Part shown: positions 53,408 through 61,546 of the stretch, piece after piece
Layout: each line of letters opens with the position of its first letter
How positions within the stretch are numbered: position 1 is the stretch's first letter
Assembly: GCF_916619195.1 (NCBI RefSeq)
Contig: NZ_CAKAKL010000002.1
Location: 1,366,001 to 1,430,000, forward strand
Source: Inquilinus sp. Marseille-Q2685
GTDB taxonomy: Bacteria > Pseudomonadota > Alphaproteobacteria > DSM-16000 > Inquilinaceae
DNA length: 64,000 nucleotides
Reading direction: 5' to 3'
Notes under the pieces: model-generated
Told to the model about the DNA's origin: nothing
Database searches by the model: none
Seen by the model: only the letters and a program-made list of their open reading frames with translations
Program-made: the position numbers and the translations under genes

Positions 53408-54124
53408 ATGCGGGTGGGGATGGCGATCAGGACGAGAGGGCTGACAGGAGTATTGTCCGACAAGACTCGGCAATGCACCGTCGCGCTCGCGCTCGCCGCC
53501 CTGCTCCCCCAGGCGGCTGGATCGGCGGCGGCGCAACAGCCCGCGCCCCCGGCCGTCGTGACGGCGCCCCCAGCCCCCGCCCCGACCGTCGCCGCGACGC
53601 CCGTCTCGCCCGACCTCGCCGCTGCCGAGAACCGCCGTGTCCTGCCCTGGCCGGACAAGCCCTATCCCTATGTCGTCCTGGACCAGGATGTGCGCGACGT
53701 GCTGGCCGCCTTCGGCAGCAATCTCGACGTGCCTGTCAAGGTCAGCGACACGGTGTCGGGGCGGGTGCGCGGCCGGCTGCCGGAGCTGACGCCGCAGAAG
53801 CTGCTCGACCACCCGGCCGCCAGCTTCGGCCTGCAATGGTACTATGACGGCCAAGTGCTGTACGTGACCACGGTCGAGGAGGCGGTGTCGGAGATGCTGC
53901 CGCTCGGCACCATCCGGTTCGAGGAGCTGCAGGCGTCGCTCGCCAGCCTGAGGCTCGACGATCCCCGCTTCCCGCCGCGGCCGCTGGCCAGCGCCAATGT
54001 CGCGCTGGTGTCGGGGCCGCCCCGCTACGTCGCCCTGGTCAAGGAGACCATGCAGGCGCTGCAGCAGGCCTACCAGTTCCAGACCACGATCGTGCGCGGC
54101 CGCACCGGGAAGCCCGGATCATGA
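53408..54124 (+). CDS. sctC: SctC N-terminal-only secretin component (NolW/RhcC1-like)
   Basis: This 238-residue periplasmic protein has an N-terminal signal region (VALALAALLPQAAGSAAA), a Pro/Ala-rich linker, and then only the N0-N1 type domains of a T3SS secretin. They show PYPYVVLDQDVRDVLAAFGSNLDVPVKVS, then FGLQWYYDGQVLYVTTVEEAVSEML and PRYVALVKETMQALQQAY. The C-terminal pore domain is missing, as in rhizobial NolW/RhcC1. The pore must come from another protein, most likely the CpaC-type secretin at 47240-48835. It heads the plus arm; ATG 53408 is preferred, with ATG 53420 also possible. Confidence 0.87.
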   Translation: MRVGMAIRTRGLTGVLSDKTRQCTVALALAALLPQAAGSAAAQQPAPPAVVTAPPAPAPTVAATPVSPDLAAAENRRVLPWPDKPYPYVVLDQDVRDVLAAFGSNLDVPVKVSDTVSGRVRGRLPELTPQKLLDHPAASFGLQWYYDGQVLYVTTVEEAVSEMLPLGTIRFEELQASLASLRLDDPRFPPRPLASANVALVSGPPRYVALVKETMQALQQAYQFQTTIVRGRTGKPGS

Positions 54125-54177
54125 CCCCGCCGCGACGCAGACCGACCAGACCCGTTCCATGAGCCGAGGCTGATCCC

Positions 54178-54696
54178 ATGGTTGTCATCTCGCCCCCCAT
54201 TCTCCAGGCGCCGGCGCTGATCGAACCCAAGGCCGCGGTGACGCCTGTCGCCCTGCCGCTGGATCAGAAGGCGGCGAACGTCTTCGACTACGCCCTGCCG
54301 CTGCAGCCGGCGCACAAATCGGTCGCCGATTATGCGCCGAGCCTGAAGGCCCGGCTGCTGGCGAACCCGGCGGCGATGGGCGACCAGCTGCTCAACTCGC
54401 TGCAGCAGTTCCACAAGGACACCATGGCCCTCGGCACCAGGTTGGACGAGCCGGCGCCCGCCGTGGCGACGCAGGCTTCGGCGACGGTCCCGGGCGCGGG
54501 CCGGCCGGGGCTGCAGCCGGGGCCGGCCGCGGCGCAGCCGGCGCAGCAGGCGGCGCCCCAGATCGACTACCGGGGGCAGATGCGAGAGCTGCGGCAGGCG
54601 TCGATCGAGTTCAACAACGGCGTGCTCCGCACCACGCTCGTCACCACCGCCTCCAAGCAGCTGGGCAACGTTCCGGAAACCCTGCTGCGCGGATAG
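54178..54696 (+). CDS. NolB-like T3SS protein (SctI inner-rod position)
   Basis: This 172-residue protein lies between sctC and sctJ, exactly where rhizobia encode NolB/NopB. The C-terminal 45 residues (QMRELRQASIEFNNGVLRTTLVTT) look like the short helical segment of inner-rod proteins of the YscI type. The N-terminal part is proline- and alanine-rich and probably unfolded, as expected for an exported early substrate. Recognition rests mainly on gene order and this C-terminal helix. Confidence 0.65.
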   Translation: MVVISPPILQAPALIEPKAAVTPVALPLDQKAANVFDYALPLQPAHKSVADYAPSLKARLLANPAAMGDQLLNSLQQFHKDTMALGTRLDEPAPAVATQASATVPGAGRPGLQPGPAAAQPAQQAAPQIDYRGQMRELRQASIEFNNGVLRTTLVTTASKQLGNVPETLLRG

Positions 54697-54751
54697 CCGC
54701 GGCTGCCGTCCCGGCGGATGCCCGACAGGATCTCAGAAAGGTCGACCGGAA

Positions 54752-55504
54752 TTGCTGAAGCCCTTCGCGTTCGCCGCGCTGCTGCTGCTCGCCGCCTGCA
54801 AGGTCGAACTCTACAGCGGCCTGCAGGAGCGCGAGGCCAACGAGATGGTGGCGATCCTGCTGCACCAGGGCATCCCGGCCGAGCGTGAGATCACCAAGGA
54901 CCGCGGGCTCGTCGTCTCGGTCGAGGAGGACCGCTTCGCCGACGCGGTCGACGTGCTGCGCCGCAACGGCTACCCGCGCGAGCGCTATGCCAAGATCCCG
55001 GACCTGTTCAAGGGCGAGGGGCTGGTCTCCTCGCCGGTGGAGGAGCAGGCGCGGCTGATCTATGCGCTGAGCCAGGAGCTGTCGAGCACGATCTCGGAGA
55101 TCGACGGGGTCTATTCCGCCCGGGTCCATGTGGTGCTGCCGGACAGCGAGGGGCTGAAGGCCGCCGCCACCCCCTCCTCCGCCTCGGTGGTGATCCGGCA
55201 CCGCGCCGATGTCGACCTGTCGAAGCTGACGCCCGAGATCAAGATGCTGGTGGCGAACGGCATCAAGGGCCTGCTGTACGAGAACGTCTCGGTCGTGTTC
55301 CTGCCGACCGCCCCGGAGGCGGCGACACCGCCGATCACCGACCCGCTGACCAATGTCGCCGGCTTCTGGGTGCACCGGTCCAGCGCGCCGTGGCTGCAGG
55401 GGCTGCTGGCCGTGGTCGCCGCGGCCGTGGTCGCCGCCGCCGGCACCGTCGGCTGGCGGATCTGGCGCCGCCGCGGCGCCGCCGCGCCGGCGGCGGCCGA
55501 ATGA
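54752..55504 (+). CDS. sctJ: SctJ (RhcJ) inner-membrane ring lipoprotein
   Basis: This 250-residue lipoprotein has lipobox LLAAC (Cys16) and the two ring-building domains of the YscJ/PrgK family. These show LYSGLQEREANEMVAILLHQGI near residue 20, ISEIDGVYSARVHVVLPD, and KMLVANGIKGLLYENVSVVFLP. A C-terminal transmembrane helix lies near 210-232. It forms the inner-membrane ring with SctD. The start is TTG 54752 with AGAAAGG upstream, the only start that keeps the whole signal sequence. The stop overlaps sctK by ATGA. Confidence 0.93.
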   Translation: MLKPFAFAALLLLAACKVELYSGLQEREANEMVAILLHQGIPAEREITKDRGLVVSVEEDRFADAVDVLRRNGYPRERYAKIPDLFKGEGLVSSPVEEQARLIYALSQELSSTISEIDGVYSARVHVVLPDSEGLKAAATPSSASVVIRHRADVDLSKLTPEIKMLVANGIKGLLYENVSVVFLPTAPEAATPPITDPLTNVAGFWVHRSSAPWLQGLLAVVAAAVVAAAGTVGWRIWRRRGAAAPAAAE

Positions 55505-56124
55505 ACGGCACGGCCGAGGAGAGGCTGGCCCTCCGGCGCTTCGACCGGGCGGTGGCGCTGCACGCCCATCCGGCGCAGCTGGGCCGCGCCTTTCCGGGCC
55601 TGACGGAGGCGGCGGCCCGGCGGCTGCTCGACACCCGCCGGATCCAGCCGCGCCTGTCGGCGCTGCTGCGTCGCCGCCTGGGCCTCGCGCCCTGCGACGC
55701 CGCGGACTGGCAGGGCGATGTCGTCCGCATCGCCGCCTTCGCTCCGGCCGATCTGGACCGTGCGATCGCGCATGCCGGCGCCGCGGCCCTGGCGCCGCGG
55801 CTGCGCACCATCGTCCTCGGCGCCGAGATCCGCCGCGCCGCCGGCCTGATCGGCGCCGACGCCTACGCCTTCGGCCTCGGCCACAAGGGCCCCGTCCCGG
55901 CGCTGGCCGGGCTGGAGTCGAGGCCGGTCGAGGAGGCGGTCGACCGGGCCGGCCTGCTGTGCCTCGCGGCCTGGTGCGGCGAGGCGCCCCCGGCCGTGGG
56001 CGAAAGGCTGCGCCTGCGTCTGGCGCCGCAGCGGTGGCCGGACGGCGGGCTGCCGCCGGCCGAGCGGCCCCGCGCCGCCGCCCTGTTCGCGGCCGCGGCC
56101 CGAGCGGTGGCGCCCCATGGCTGA
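55501..56124 (+). CDS. sctK: SctK-like protein (NolU position)
   Basis: This 207-residue protein is rich in Ala, Arg and Leu, with no signal or membrane segment. LNDxR-type conservation is weak. Position between sctJ and sctL and length match NolU/SctK, an adaptor of the cytosolic sorting platform that links SctD to the SctQ-SctL-SctN complex. It is coupled to sctJ by ATGA, and its end overlaps sctL by 8 bp. The family assignment is mostly by synteny. Confidence 0.65.
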   Translation: MNGTAEERLALRRFDRAVALHAHPAQLGRAFPGLTEAAARRLLDTRRIQPRLSALLRRRLGLAPCDAADWQGDVVRIAAFAPADLDRAIAHAGAAALAPRLRTIVLGAEIRRAAGLIGADAYAFGLGHKGPVPALAGLESRPVEEAVDRAGLLCLAAWCGEAPPAVGERLRLRLAPQRWPDGGLPPAERPRAAALFAAAARAVAPHG

Positions 56125-56728
56125 GCCCCTGCGCCCGGCCTTCCGCCGCGGCGGCGCGGTCCTGAAGGCCGAATCGCTGGGCCAATGGCGGGATGCGCGG
56201 CGATACCTGGCCGAGGCCGAGGCCCATGCCGGGCGCCTGCGGGCCGAGGCCGACGCCGCCTTCGCCGCCGAGCGCGAGCGCGGCCATGCCGAGGGGCTGG
56301 CCGCCGCACGGGAGGAGGCCGCGGCGCTGGTGGCCGCGACCGGGCTGCAGATCGACCGCTACCTCGCCGGGCTGGACCAGACCCTGGCCGATCTGGTGCA
56401 GGAGACGATCGAGCGCATCCTCGGCCGCTTCGATCGGCGCGACCTGCTGCTGCAGGCGGTCGACCACGCGCTGCGCCAGGCCCGGCTGGACCACGCGGCG
56501 ACGCTGCGGGTGGCGCCGGACATGGTCGAGGCGCTGCGCGGCCGGCTGGCCGACCCGGCGCTGGCCGATATCGGCCGCCGGGTCACCGTCGAATCCGACC
56601 CCGGCCTGGCCGCCGACACCTGCGTGATGGTGACGAAGTACGGCCATGTCGAGCTGGGCATCGACGCCCAGCTGCGCGCCCTGCGCGACGCGCTGCGCCG
56701 CACCGGCCCGGGCGAGACGGCGGCATGA
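56117..56728 (+). CDS. sctL: SctL (NolV) ATPase stator
   Basis: This 203-residue protein has the HrpE/YscL/FliH layout: a coiled N-terminal half ([32 protein letters not shown]) and a C-terminal domain. Within the latter [17 protein letters not shown] resembles the peripheral stalk of rotary ATPases. It holds the SctN hexamer to SctQ. Overlaps of 8 bp with sctK and 4 bp with sctN keep it within the operon. Confidence 0.85.
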   Translation: MAEPLRPAFRRGGAVLKAESLGQWRDARRYLAEAEAHAGRLRAEADAAFAAERERGHAEGLAAAREEAAALVAATGLQIDRYLAGLDQTLADLVQETIERILGRFDRRDLLLQAVDHALRQARLDHAATLRVAPDMVEALRGRLADPALADIGRRVTVESDPGLAADTCVMVTKYGHVELGIDAQLRALRDALRRTGPGETAA

Positions 56729-58086
56729 GCCCGGACGCCTTGCCCCGCCCCGTCCCCGGCCTGCAGCTGCGGGCCGACCCGCTGCAGGCGCTGCGCCGGC
56801 GGCTGGAGGAGGCCGATCCGCGCCCGGTCAAGGGCCGGGTGGTGAAGGCGATCGGCGTCACCGTCCATGCCGAGATCAACGATGCCCGCCTGGGCGAGAT
56901 CTGCGAGCTGCGCGACCCGCAGACCGGCCACAGCATCCTGGCCGAGGTGGTCGGGCTGGTCGATGGCGCCGCGGTGCTGACGCCGATCGGCAGCCTGCAG
57001 GGCCTGTCGACCCGGACCGAGGCGATCCCGACCGGCCGGGCCCTCAGGCTCGGCGTCGGCCCGGCCCTGCTGGGCCGGGTGCTGGACAGCCTGGGCCGGC
57101 CGCTCGATGTCGCCGAGCGCGGGCCGCTCGACACCGACAGCACCTATCCGCTGCATGCCGAGGCGCCGCCGGCGCTGCTGCGGCCGCTGATCAGCCGGCC
57201 GATGCCGCTGGGCATCCGCGCCATCGACGGGCTCCTCACCTGCGGCGAGGGCCAGCGCATCGGCATTTACGGGTCGCCCGGCACCGGCAAATCCTCGCTG
57301 CTGGCCCAGATCGTCAAGGGCGCCGAGGCCGACGCCATCGTCATCGGCCTGATCGGAGAGCGCGGCCGCGAGGTGCGCGAGTTCATCGACCGCCATCTGG
57401 GGCCGGAAGCGCTGCGCCGGGCGGTGATCGTCACCGCCACCTCCGACCGGCCGGCGATCGAGCGCGTCAAGGCCGCCTTTGTCGCCACCGCCATTGCCGA
57501 GTATTTCCGCGACCGGGGCCTACGCGTCGCCCTCCTGATGGACAGCATCACCCGCTTCGCCCGCGCCGTGCGCGAGATCGGACTGGCCGCCGGCGAGCCG
57601 CCGACCCGGCGCGGCTTCCCGCCCTCCTTCTTCGCCATGCTGCCGCGCCTGCTGGAACGCGCCGGGCCGGCGGCGACGGGCTCGATCACCGGCTTCTACA
57701 CCGTGCTGGTCGAAGGCGACGCGGAGACCGACCCGATCGCCGACGAGACCCGCGGCCTGCTGGACGGGCACATCGTGCTGTCGCAGGCCCTGGCCAGCGC
57801 CGGGCATTTCCCGGCGATCGACGTGCTGGCCAGCCGCAGCCGGGTGATGGAGGCGGTGATCGACGCCGGCCATCGCCGCGCCGCGGGGCAGATGCGCCGG
57901 CTGATGGCCAAGCACGCCGACATCGAGCTGCTGCTGCAGGTCGGCGAATACCGGGCCGGCGCCGACGCCCTGGCCGACGAGGCAGTGGCCAAGATCGGCG
58001 ACATCCGGCGCTTCCTGCAGCAGGATTTCGAGGAGGCGGCGACCTTCGCCCAGACCCGCGAGCAGCTGGAGCGGCTGAGCCGATGA
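56725..58086 (+). CDS. sctN: SctN (RhcN) T3SS ATPase
   Basis: This 453-residue ATPase of the F1-beta/FliI family strips chaperones from substrates and energises export. It has Walker A GSPGTGKS (183-190), the T3SS-specific [16 protein letters not shown] ahead of it, Walker [17 protein letters not shown], and the catalytic glutamate in LIGERGREV. The C-terminal LRQDFEE-like region reads [12 protein letters not shown]. Length is typical (430-460). Both starts and stops overlap the neighbours by ATGA. Confidence 0.97.
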   Translation: MSPDALPRPVPGLQLRADPLQALRRRLEEADPRPVKGRVVKAIGVTVHAEINDARLGEICELRDPQTGHSILAEVVGLVDGAAVLTPIGSLQGLSTRTEAIPTGRALRLGVGPALLGRVLDSLGRPLDVAERGPLDTDSTYPLHAEAPPALLRPLISRPMPLGIRAIDGLLTCGEGQRIGIYGSPGTGKSSLLAQIVKGAEADAIVIGLIGERGREVREFIDRHLGPEALRRAVIVTATSDRPAIERVKAAFVATAIAEYFRDRGLRVALLMDSITRFARAVREIGLAAGEPPTRRGFPPSFFAMLPRLLERAGPAATGSITGFYTVLVEGDAETDPIADETRGLLDGHIVLSQALASAGHFPAIDVLASRSRVMEAVIDAGHRRAAGQMRRLMAKHADIELLLQVGEYRAGADALADEAVAKIGDIRRFLQQDFEEAATFAQTREQLERLSR

Positions 58087-58568
58087 AGCCCGATGCTCTC
58101 GATAAACTCCGCAAGCTGCGGCGTGACCGGGAAAAGCTGGCGGTGGAGTCGCTGGGCCGCGAGCGAACCGCCTTGACCGCGGCCGAGGCGCGGGAGCGCC
58201 AGGCCGAGGCCGACCGCGACGCCTATGAGGCGCATCGCACGGCGCAGGAGAGCCGGCTCTACGCCGCGGCGCTGGAAAGGCCGGCCGTGGTCGACGCGCT
58301 GGAGCGGCTGGGCGACCGGGTGTCGGAGTTCGCCGCCGGATCCCGGCGCCAGGACGCCGCCGTGCGGGAGCGCCGGGCCGAGACCAGCCGGGCCGAGACC
58401 GACACCGATGCGGCGCGCGAGGCCTGGCGGCAGCGGCGGCGGGACGCCGACCGGCTGGACCGGCTGGCCGAGCGCCGCGGCGTCGCCCGGCGCAAGGCCG
58501 CCGAGATCCGCGACGACGTCGCCGCCGAGGACGAGGCCAGCCTGACTCCGTCCGGAGGCCGATCATGA
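58083..58568 (+). CDS. sctO: SctO central stalk protein (Y4yJ position)
   Basis: This 161-residue, almost wholly charged coiled-coil protein ([20 protein letters not shown] and later [12 protein letters not shown]) fits the YscO/FliJ role of a central shaft inserted in the SctN hexamer. Members of this family share structure rather than sequence, so position between sctN and sctQ is the main evidence. It is coupled to both by ATGA. Confidence 0.78.
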   Translation: MKPDALDKLRKLRRDREKLAVESLGRERTALTAAEARERQAEADRDAYEAHRTAQESRLYAAALERPAVVDALERLGDRVSEFAAGSRRQDAAVRERRAETSRAETDTDAAREAWRQRRRDADRLDRLAERRGVARRKAAEIRDDVAAEDEASLTPSGGRS

Positions 58569-59650
58569 CCGCCGCCGCGCCGCCGGCATGGATCCGGGCG
58601 GCGGATCCGCTGGCCTCCGGCCCCGCCGCCCGCCCCTACGACCCGCCGCGGCTGACCCGCGGGCAGGCTGCCGACGCCAACGCCGTCGCCCGGCGCTGCA
58701 CGCCCGTGCCGGTCCGGATCGGCGGGCTGGAGATCGAGGCGCCGCTCGCGATCACCCCGATCCTCGCCCCGTCCGATGCCAACGGCATCGCGGTCACCCT
58801 GCGCCTCGGCTCCGGCCGCCTGACGCTGCTGGTGCCGGCGCTGCTGGTCGAGCAGGCGCTGGCGGACATCGCCGGGCTGCCGGCCGCCGAGCTGGAGCCG
58901 GAGCTGGCGGCGCTGCTGCTGGAAGCCGCGGCATCCGATGTGCTGCCGCTGCTGGAAGCGGCGGCCGGAGAGCCGATCGCGATCGAGAGCGTCGGGCCGG
59001 CGGCGGCTCCGGCCGCCGCGCCCGCCTTCCGCTGCGCCGTCGCCGTTCGCCACGCCTTCGCCGAGACGGCGCTGCATCTCGCCGCCGACGCGGCCGCCCG
59101 CCCGGCGCTGCGCCGCCTGATCGACGCCGCCCCGCCCCTGCCCGCGCCCTGCGCCGGCCTGCCGGTGCCGCTGACCGTCCGCATCGGCGCGGTGCGCCTG
59201 AGCCTGGCCGAGCTCGGGGAGCTCGAGCCCGGCGACGTGGTCTTTCCGGATGTCGCCTGCCCGCCCGGCGAGGCGCTGGTGGTCTATGGCGAGGGCTGGT
59301 CGCATGCGGCGAGGCACGACCGCGGCACGGTCACGGTCGCGGGGTCGCGCCGGCCCCTGGCCCTGCAGGATGGAGGAGGATGGATGGCGGATCCCGACAG
59401 CGACGCGGCGCCGCCGCCGGCGGAGCGGCTGGCCGAGCTCCCGGTGACGCTGGTGTTCGAGCTGGGGCGCAGCGAGCTGCCGCTGGCCGCGGTGCAGGGC
59501 CTGGCCCCCGGCGCGGTCATCCCGCTCGGCCGCGACCCGGGCGAGGCGGTCGACATCGTCGCCAACGGCCGGCGCATCGGCCGCGGCGAGATCGTGCGGA
59601 TCGAGGACGAGCTGGGCGTGCGCGTGGTGCGGCTGTTCGGCGATGAATGA
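58565..59650 (+). CDS. sctQ: SctQ (RhcQ) cytosolic C-ring/sorting platform protein
   Basis: This 361-residue protein carries a C-terminal SpoA (FliN-like) domain at about 285-360, recognisable as LPVTLVFELGRSELPL...GAVIPLGRDPGEAVDIVANGRRIGRGEIV. A second, weaker SpoA-like segment lies near 200-265, after a divergent N-terminal region. It builds the pods that sort substrates. An internal ATG at 59385 after GGAGGAGGA lies just before the SpoA domain and could give a short SctQ-C product, as known in other systems. Confidence 0.9.
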   Translation: MTAAAPPAWIRAADPLASGPAARPYDPPRLTRGQAADANAVARRCTPVPVRIGGLEIEAPLAITPILAPSDANGIAVTLRLGSGRLTLLVPALLVEQALADIAGLPAAELEPELAALLLEAAASDVLPLLEAAAGEPIAIESVGPAAAPAAAPAFRCAVAVRHAFAETALHLAADAAARPALRRLIDAAPPLPAPCAGLPVPLTVRIGAVRLSLAELGELEPGDVVFPDVACPPGEALVVYGEGWSHAARHDRGTVTVAGSRRPLALQDGGGWMADPDSDAAPPPAERLAELPVTLVFELGRSELPLAAVQGLAPGAVIPLGRDPGEAVDIVANGRRIGRGEIVRIEDELGVRVVRLFGDE

Positions 59651-60296
59651 GGCGCAGCCCGATGTCCTGCCGCTGCTGGGCATCGTCACGCTGGTCGGGC
59701 TGGTGCCGTTCCTCGTCGTCACCCTGACCGCCTTCCTGAAGATCTCGGTGGTCATGCTGCTGCTGCGCAATGCGCTCGGCATCCAGCAGACGCCGCCGAA
59801 CATGGTGCTGTACGGCATCGCCCTGATGCTGACGATCTACATCACCGGGCCGGTGATCGCCGAGGTCTACGCCCGGGTCAGCGACCCGGCGCTCAGGCTG
59901 CGCAGCATCCAGGACTGGCAGGCGGTGATGCAGTCGGCGATCGAGCCGGTGCGGGCCTATCTGATGCGCTTCACCGACCCGGCGGAGCGCGACTTCCTGC
60001 TGTCCGCCACCGCCCGCGTGTGGCCGCAGGAGGCCAGCGCCGCGGCGACGCCGAACGACATGGTCATCCTGATCCCGTCCTTCGTCATCTCCGAGCTGAC
60101 CCGGGCCTTCGAGATCGGCTTCCTCCTGTACCTGCCCTTCATCGTCATCGACCTGATCGTCTCGGCGATCCTGATGGCGATGGGCATGATGATGGTGTCG
60201 CCGCTGGCCATCTCGGTGCCGTTCAAGCTGTTCCTGTTCGTCATGGTCGACGGCTGGTCGCGCCTGCTGCACGGCCTGATCCTGAGCTACAGCTGA
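59643..60296 (+). CDS. sctR: SctR (RhcR) export apparatus protein
   Basis: This 217-residue protein of the FliP/YscR family has four hydrophobic helices. The two signatures are present: FLKISVVMLLLRNALGIQQTPPNMV near residue 28, and FVISELTRAFEIGFLLYLPFIVIDLIVS near 152. Five copies with SctS and SctT form the helical export gate. It overlaps sctQ by 8 bp. A 147-bp gap with a repeat element separates it from sctS. Confidence 0.96.
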   Translation: MNEAQPDVLPLLGIVTLVGLVPFLVVTLTAFLKISVVMLLLRNALGIQQTPPNMVLYGIALMLTIYITGPVIAEVYARVSDPALRLRSIQDWQAVMQSAIEPVRAYLMRFTDPAERDFLLSATARVWPQEASAAATPNDMVILIPSFVISELTRAFEIGFLLYLPFIVIDLIVSAILMAMGMMMVSPLAISVPFKLFLFVMVDGWSRLLHGLILSYS

Positions 60297-60328
60297 GGCG
60301 GCGATGGAGTGCGGGTTTTCCCCTTCCC

Positions 60329-60406
60329 TGTCATTGCCGGGCTTGACCCGGCAATCCAGAAGGTCTCGGCATCCTCTGGATGCCCGGGTCAAGCCCGGGC
60401 ATGACA
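60329..60406. repeat. REP-like palindromic repeat, family B, copy 2, inside the T3SS operon
   Basis: This is the same 78-bp element as at 36814-36891 but in reverse orientation: ATTGCCGGGCTTGACCCGGCAAT (60332-60354), then ATGCCCGGGTCAAGCCCGGGCAT (60380-60402), flanked by TGTC and GACA. It breaks an operon whose other gene junctions from sctJ to sctU all overlap. Confidence 0.9.
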
Positions 60407-60443
60407 ACAGGGTGGGAGCCGCCATGCCGGAGGCGATGCGCCC

Positions 60444-60743
60444 ATGAACCAGGCGACGATCTCGCATCTGCTGCAGGAGGCGCTGACCCTCACCCTCCTT
60501 CTGTCCTTGCCGGCGCTCGCCATCGCCGCCGCGGTCGGCCTCCTCGTCGGCCTGCTGCAGGCGGTGACGCAGATCCAGGACCAGACCCTGCCGATGGCGA
60601 TCAAGGTGATCGCCGTGGTGCTGGCCCTGGTGCTGCTGGGCCCGATGCTGGCCAGCCCGCTGGTGCGCTACACCGACCGGATCTTCGCCGACTTCCCGGC
60701 GATCACCCGGGGCACGGTGCCGGCGGAATCCGGGCAGCGCTGA
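60444..60743 (+). CDS. sctS: SctS (RhcS) export apparatus protein
   Basis: This 99-residue FliQ/YscS-type protein has two membrane helices and the conserved LLVGLLQAVTQIQDQTLPMAIKVIA at residues 34-58. Four copies pack round the SctR-SctT core. Start ATG 60444 lies 38 bp after the REP element, so translation cannot be coupled to sctR as it would be in the overlapping arrangement usual for this operon. Its stop overlaps the sctT start (TGATG). Confidence 0.94.
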   Translation: MNQATISHLLQEALTLTLLLSLPALAIAAAVGLLVGLLQAVTQIQDQTLPMAIKVIAVVLALVLLGPMLASPLVRYTDRIFADFPAITRGTVPAESGQR

Positions 60744-61546
60744 TGATCGAATCGTTCCGGCTTCTGGCAGAGCTGGTCGGGCCCTACTTCACCGCCATCT
60801 CGGTCGCGATCGCCCGTGCCGTCGGGCTGGCTGCGGTGCTGCCGATCTTCTCCTGGCTCGGCCTCACCGGCCTCCTGCGCAACGCGGTGGTCATCGCCAT
60901 CGCCCTGCCGATGGTGTCGCAGGTGACGTCCGAGCTAGCGGTGCTGACGCCGCTGCAGCCCGGCCAGGTGCTGATGCTGACGGCCAAGGAGGCGGTGATC
61001 GGCATCCTGCTGGGCCTGCTGTTCGGCCTGCCCTTCTGGGCGGTCGAGGCGGCTGGTGAGCTGATCGACATGCAGCGCGGCGTCAACGGCGCCTATCTGC
61101 TCGACCCCAACGCCTCGGGCCAGGCCTCGCCGGTCGGCACGCTGTTCGTCCTGGTGCTGCTGGCCCTGTTCTTCGCCGGCAACGGCTTCGGCGTGATGGC
61201 CGAGGCCCTCTACACCAGCTACGCCCTGTGGCCGGTGACCGAGCTGCTGCCGCCCTTCACCGGCGAGACGCCGACGCTGCTGCTGGGCCTGCTCGACCAG
61301 GTGGTCCGGCTCGGCCTGCTGCTGGCCGTGCCGCTGGTGATCGTGATGCTGCTGGCCGACATCGCGCTGGCCGTGATCGGCCGCATGGCCCCGCAGCTCA
61401 ACGTCTTCGACCTGTCGCTGTCGGTGAAGTCGGCGGCGCTGGTGCTGGTGCTCCCGATCTACGCCATCTTCCTGGTGCCCTATTTCAACGACAGCCTGGG
61501 CTCGATCCGCGGCGTGCTCGACCTCGCCCGGACGGTGCTGCCGTGA
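60743..61546 (+). CDS. sctT: SctT (RhcT) export apparatus protein
   Basis: This 267-residue FliR/YscT-family membrane protein has about seven helices. Conserved points are AARAVGLAAVLPIFSWLG-like positions 24-41, KEAVIGILLGLLFGLPFWAVEAAGELID and RMAPQLNVFDLSLSVKSAALVL. It forms the export gate with SctR and SctS. The start overlaps the sctS stop, and the end overlaps the GTG start of sctU. Confidence 0.95.
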   Translation: MIESFRLLAELVGPYFTAISVAIARAVGLAAVLPIFSWLGLTGLLRNAVVIAIALPMVSQVTSELAVLTPLQPGQVLMLTAKEAVIGILLGLLFGLPFWAVEAAGELIDMQRGVNGAYLLDPNASGQASPVGTLFVLVLLALFFAGNGFGVMAEALYTSYALWPVTELLPPFTGETPTLLLGLLDQVVRLGLLLAVPLVIVMLLADIALAVIGRMAPQLNVFDLSLSVKSAALVLVLPIYAIFLVPYFNDSLGSIRGVLDLARTVLP

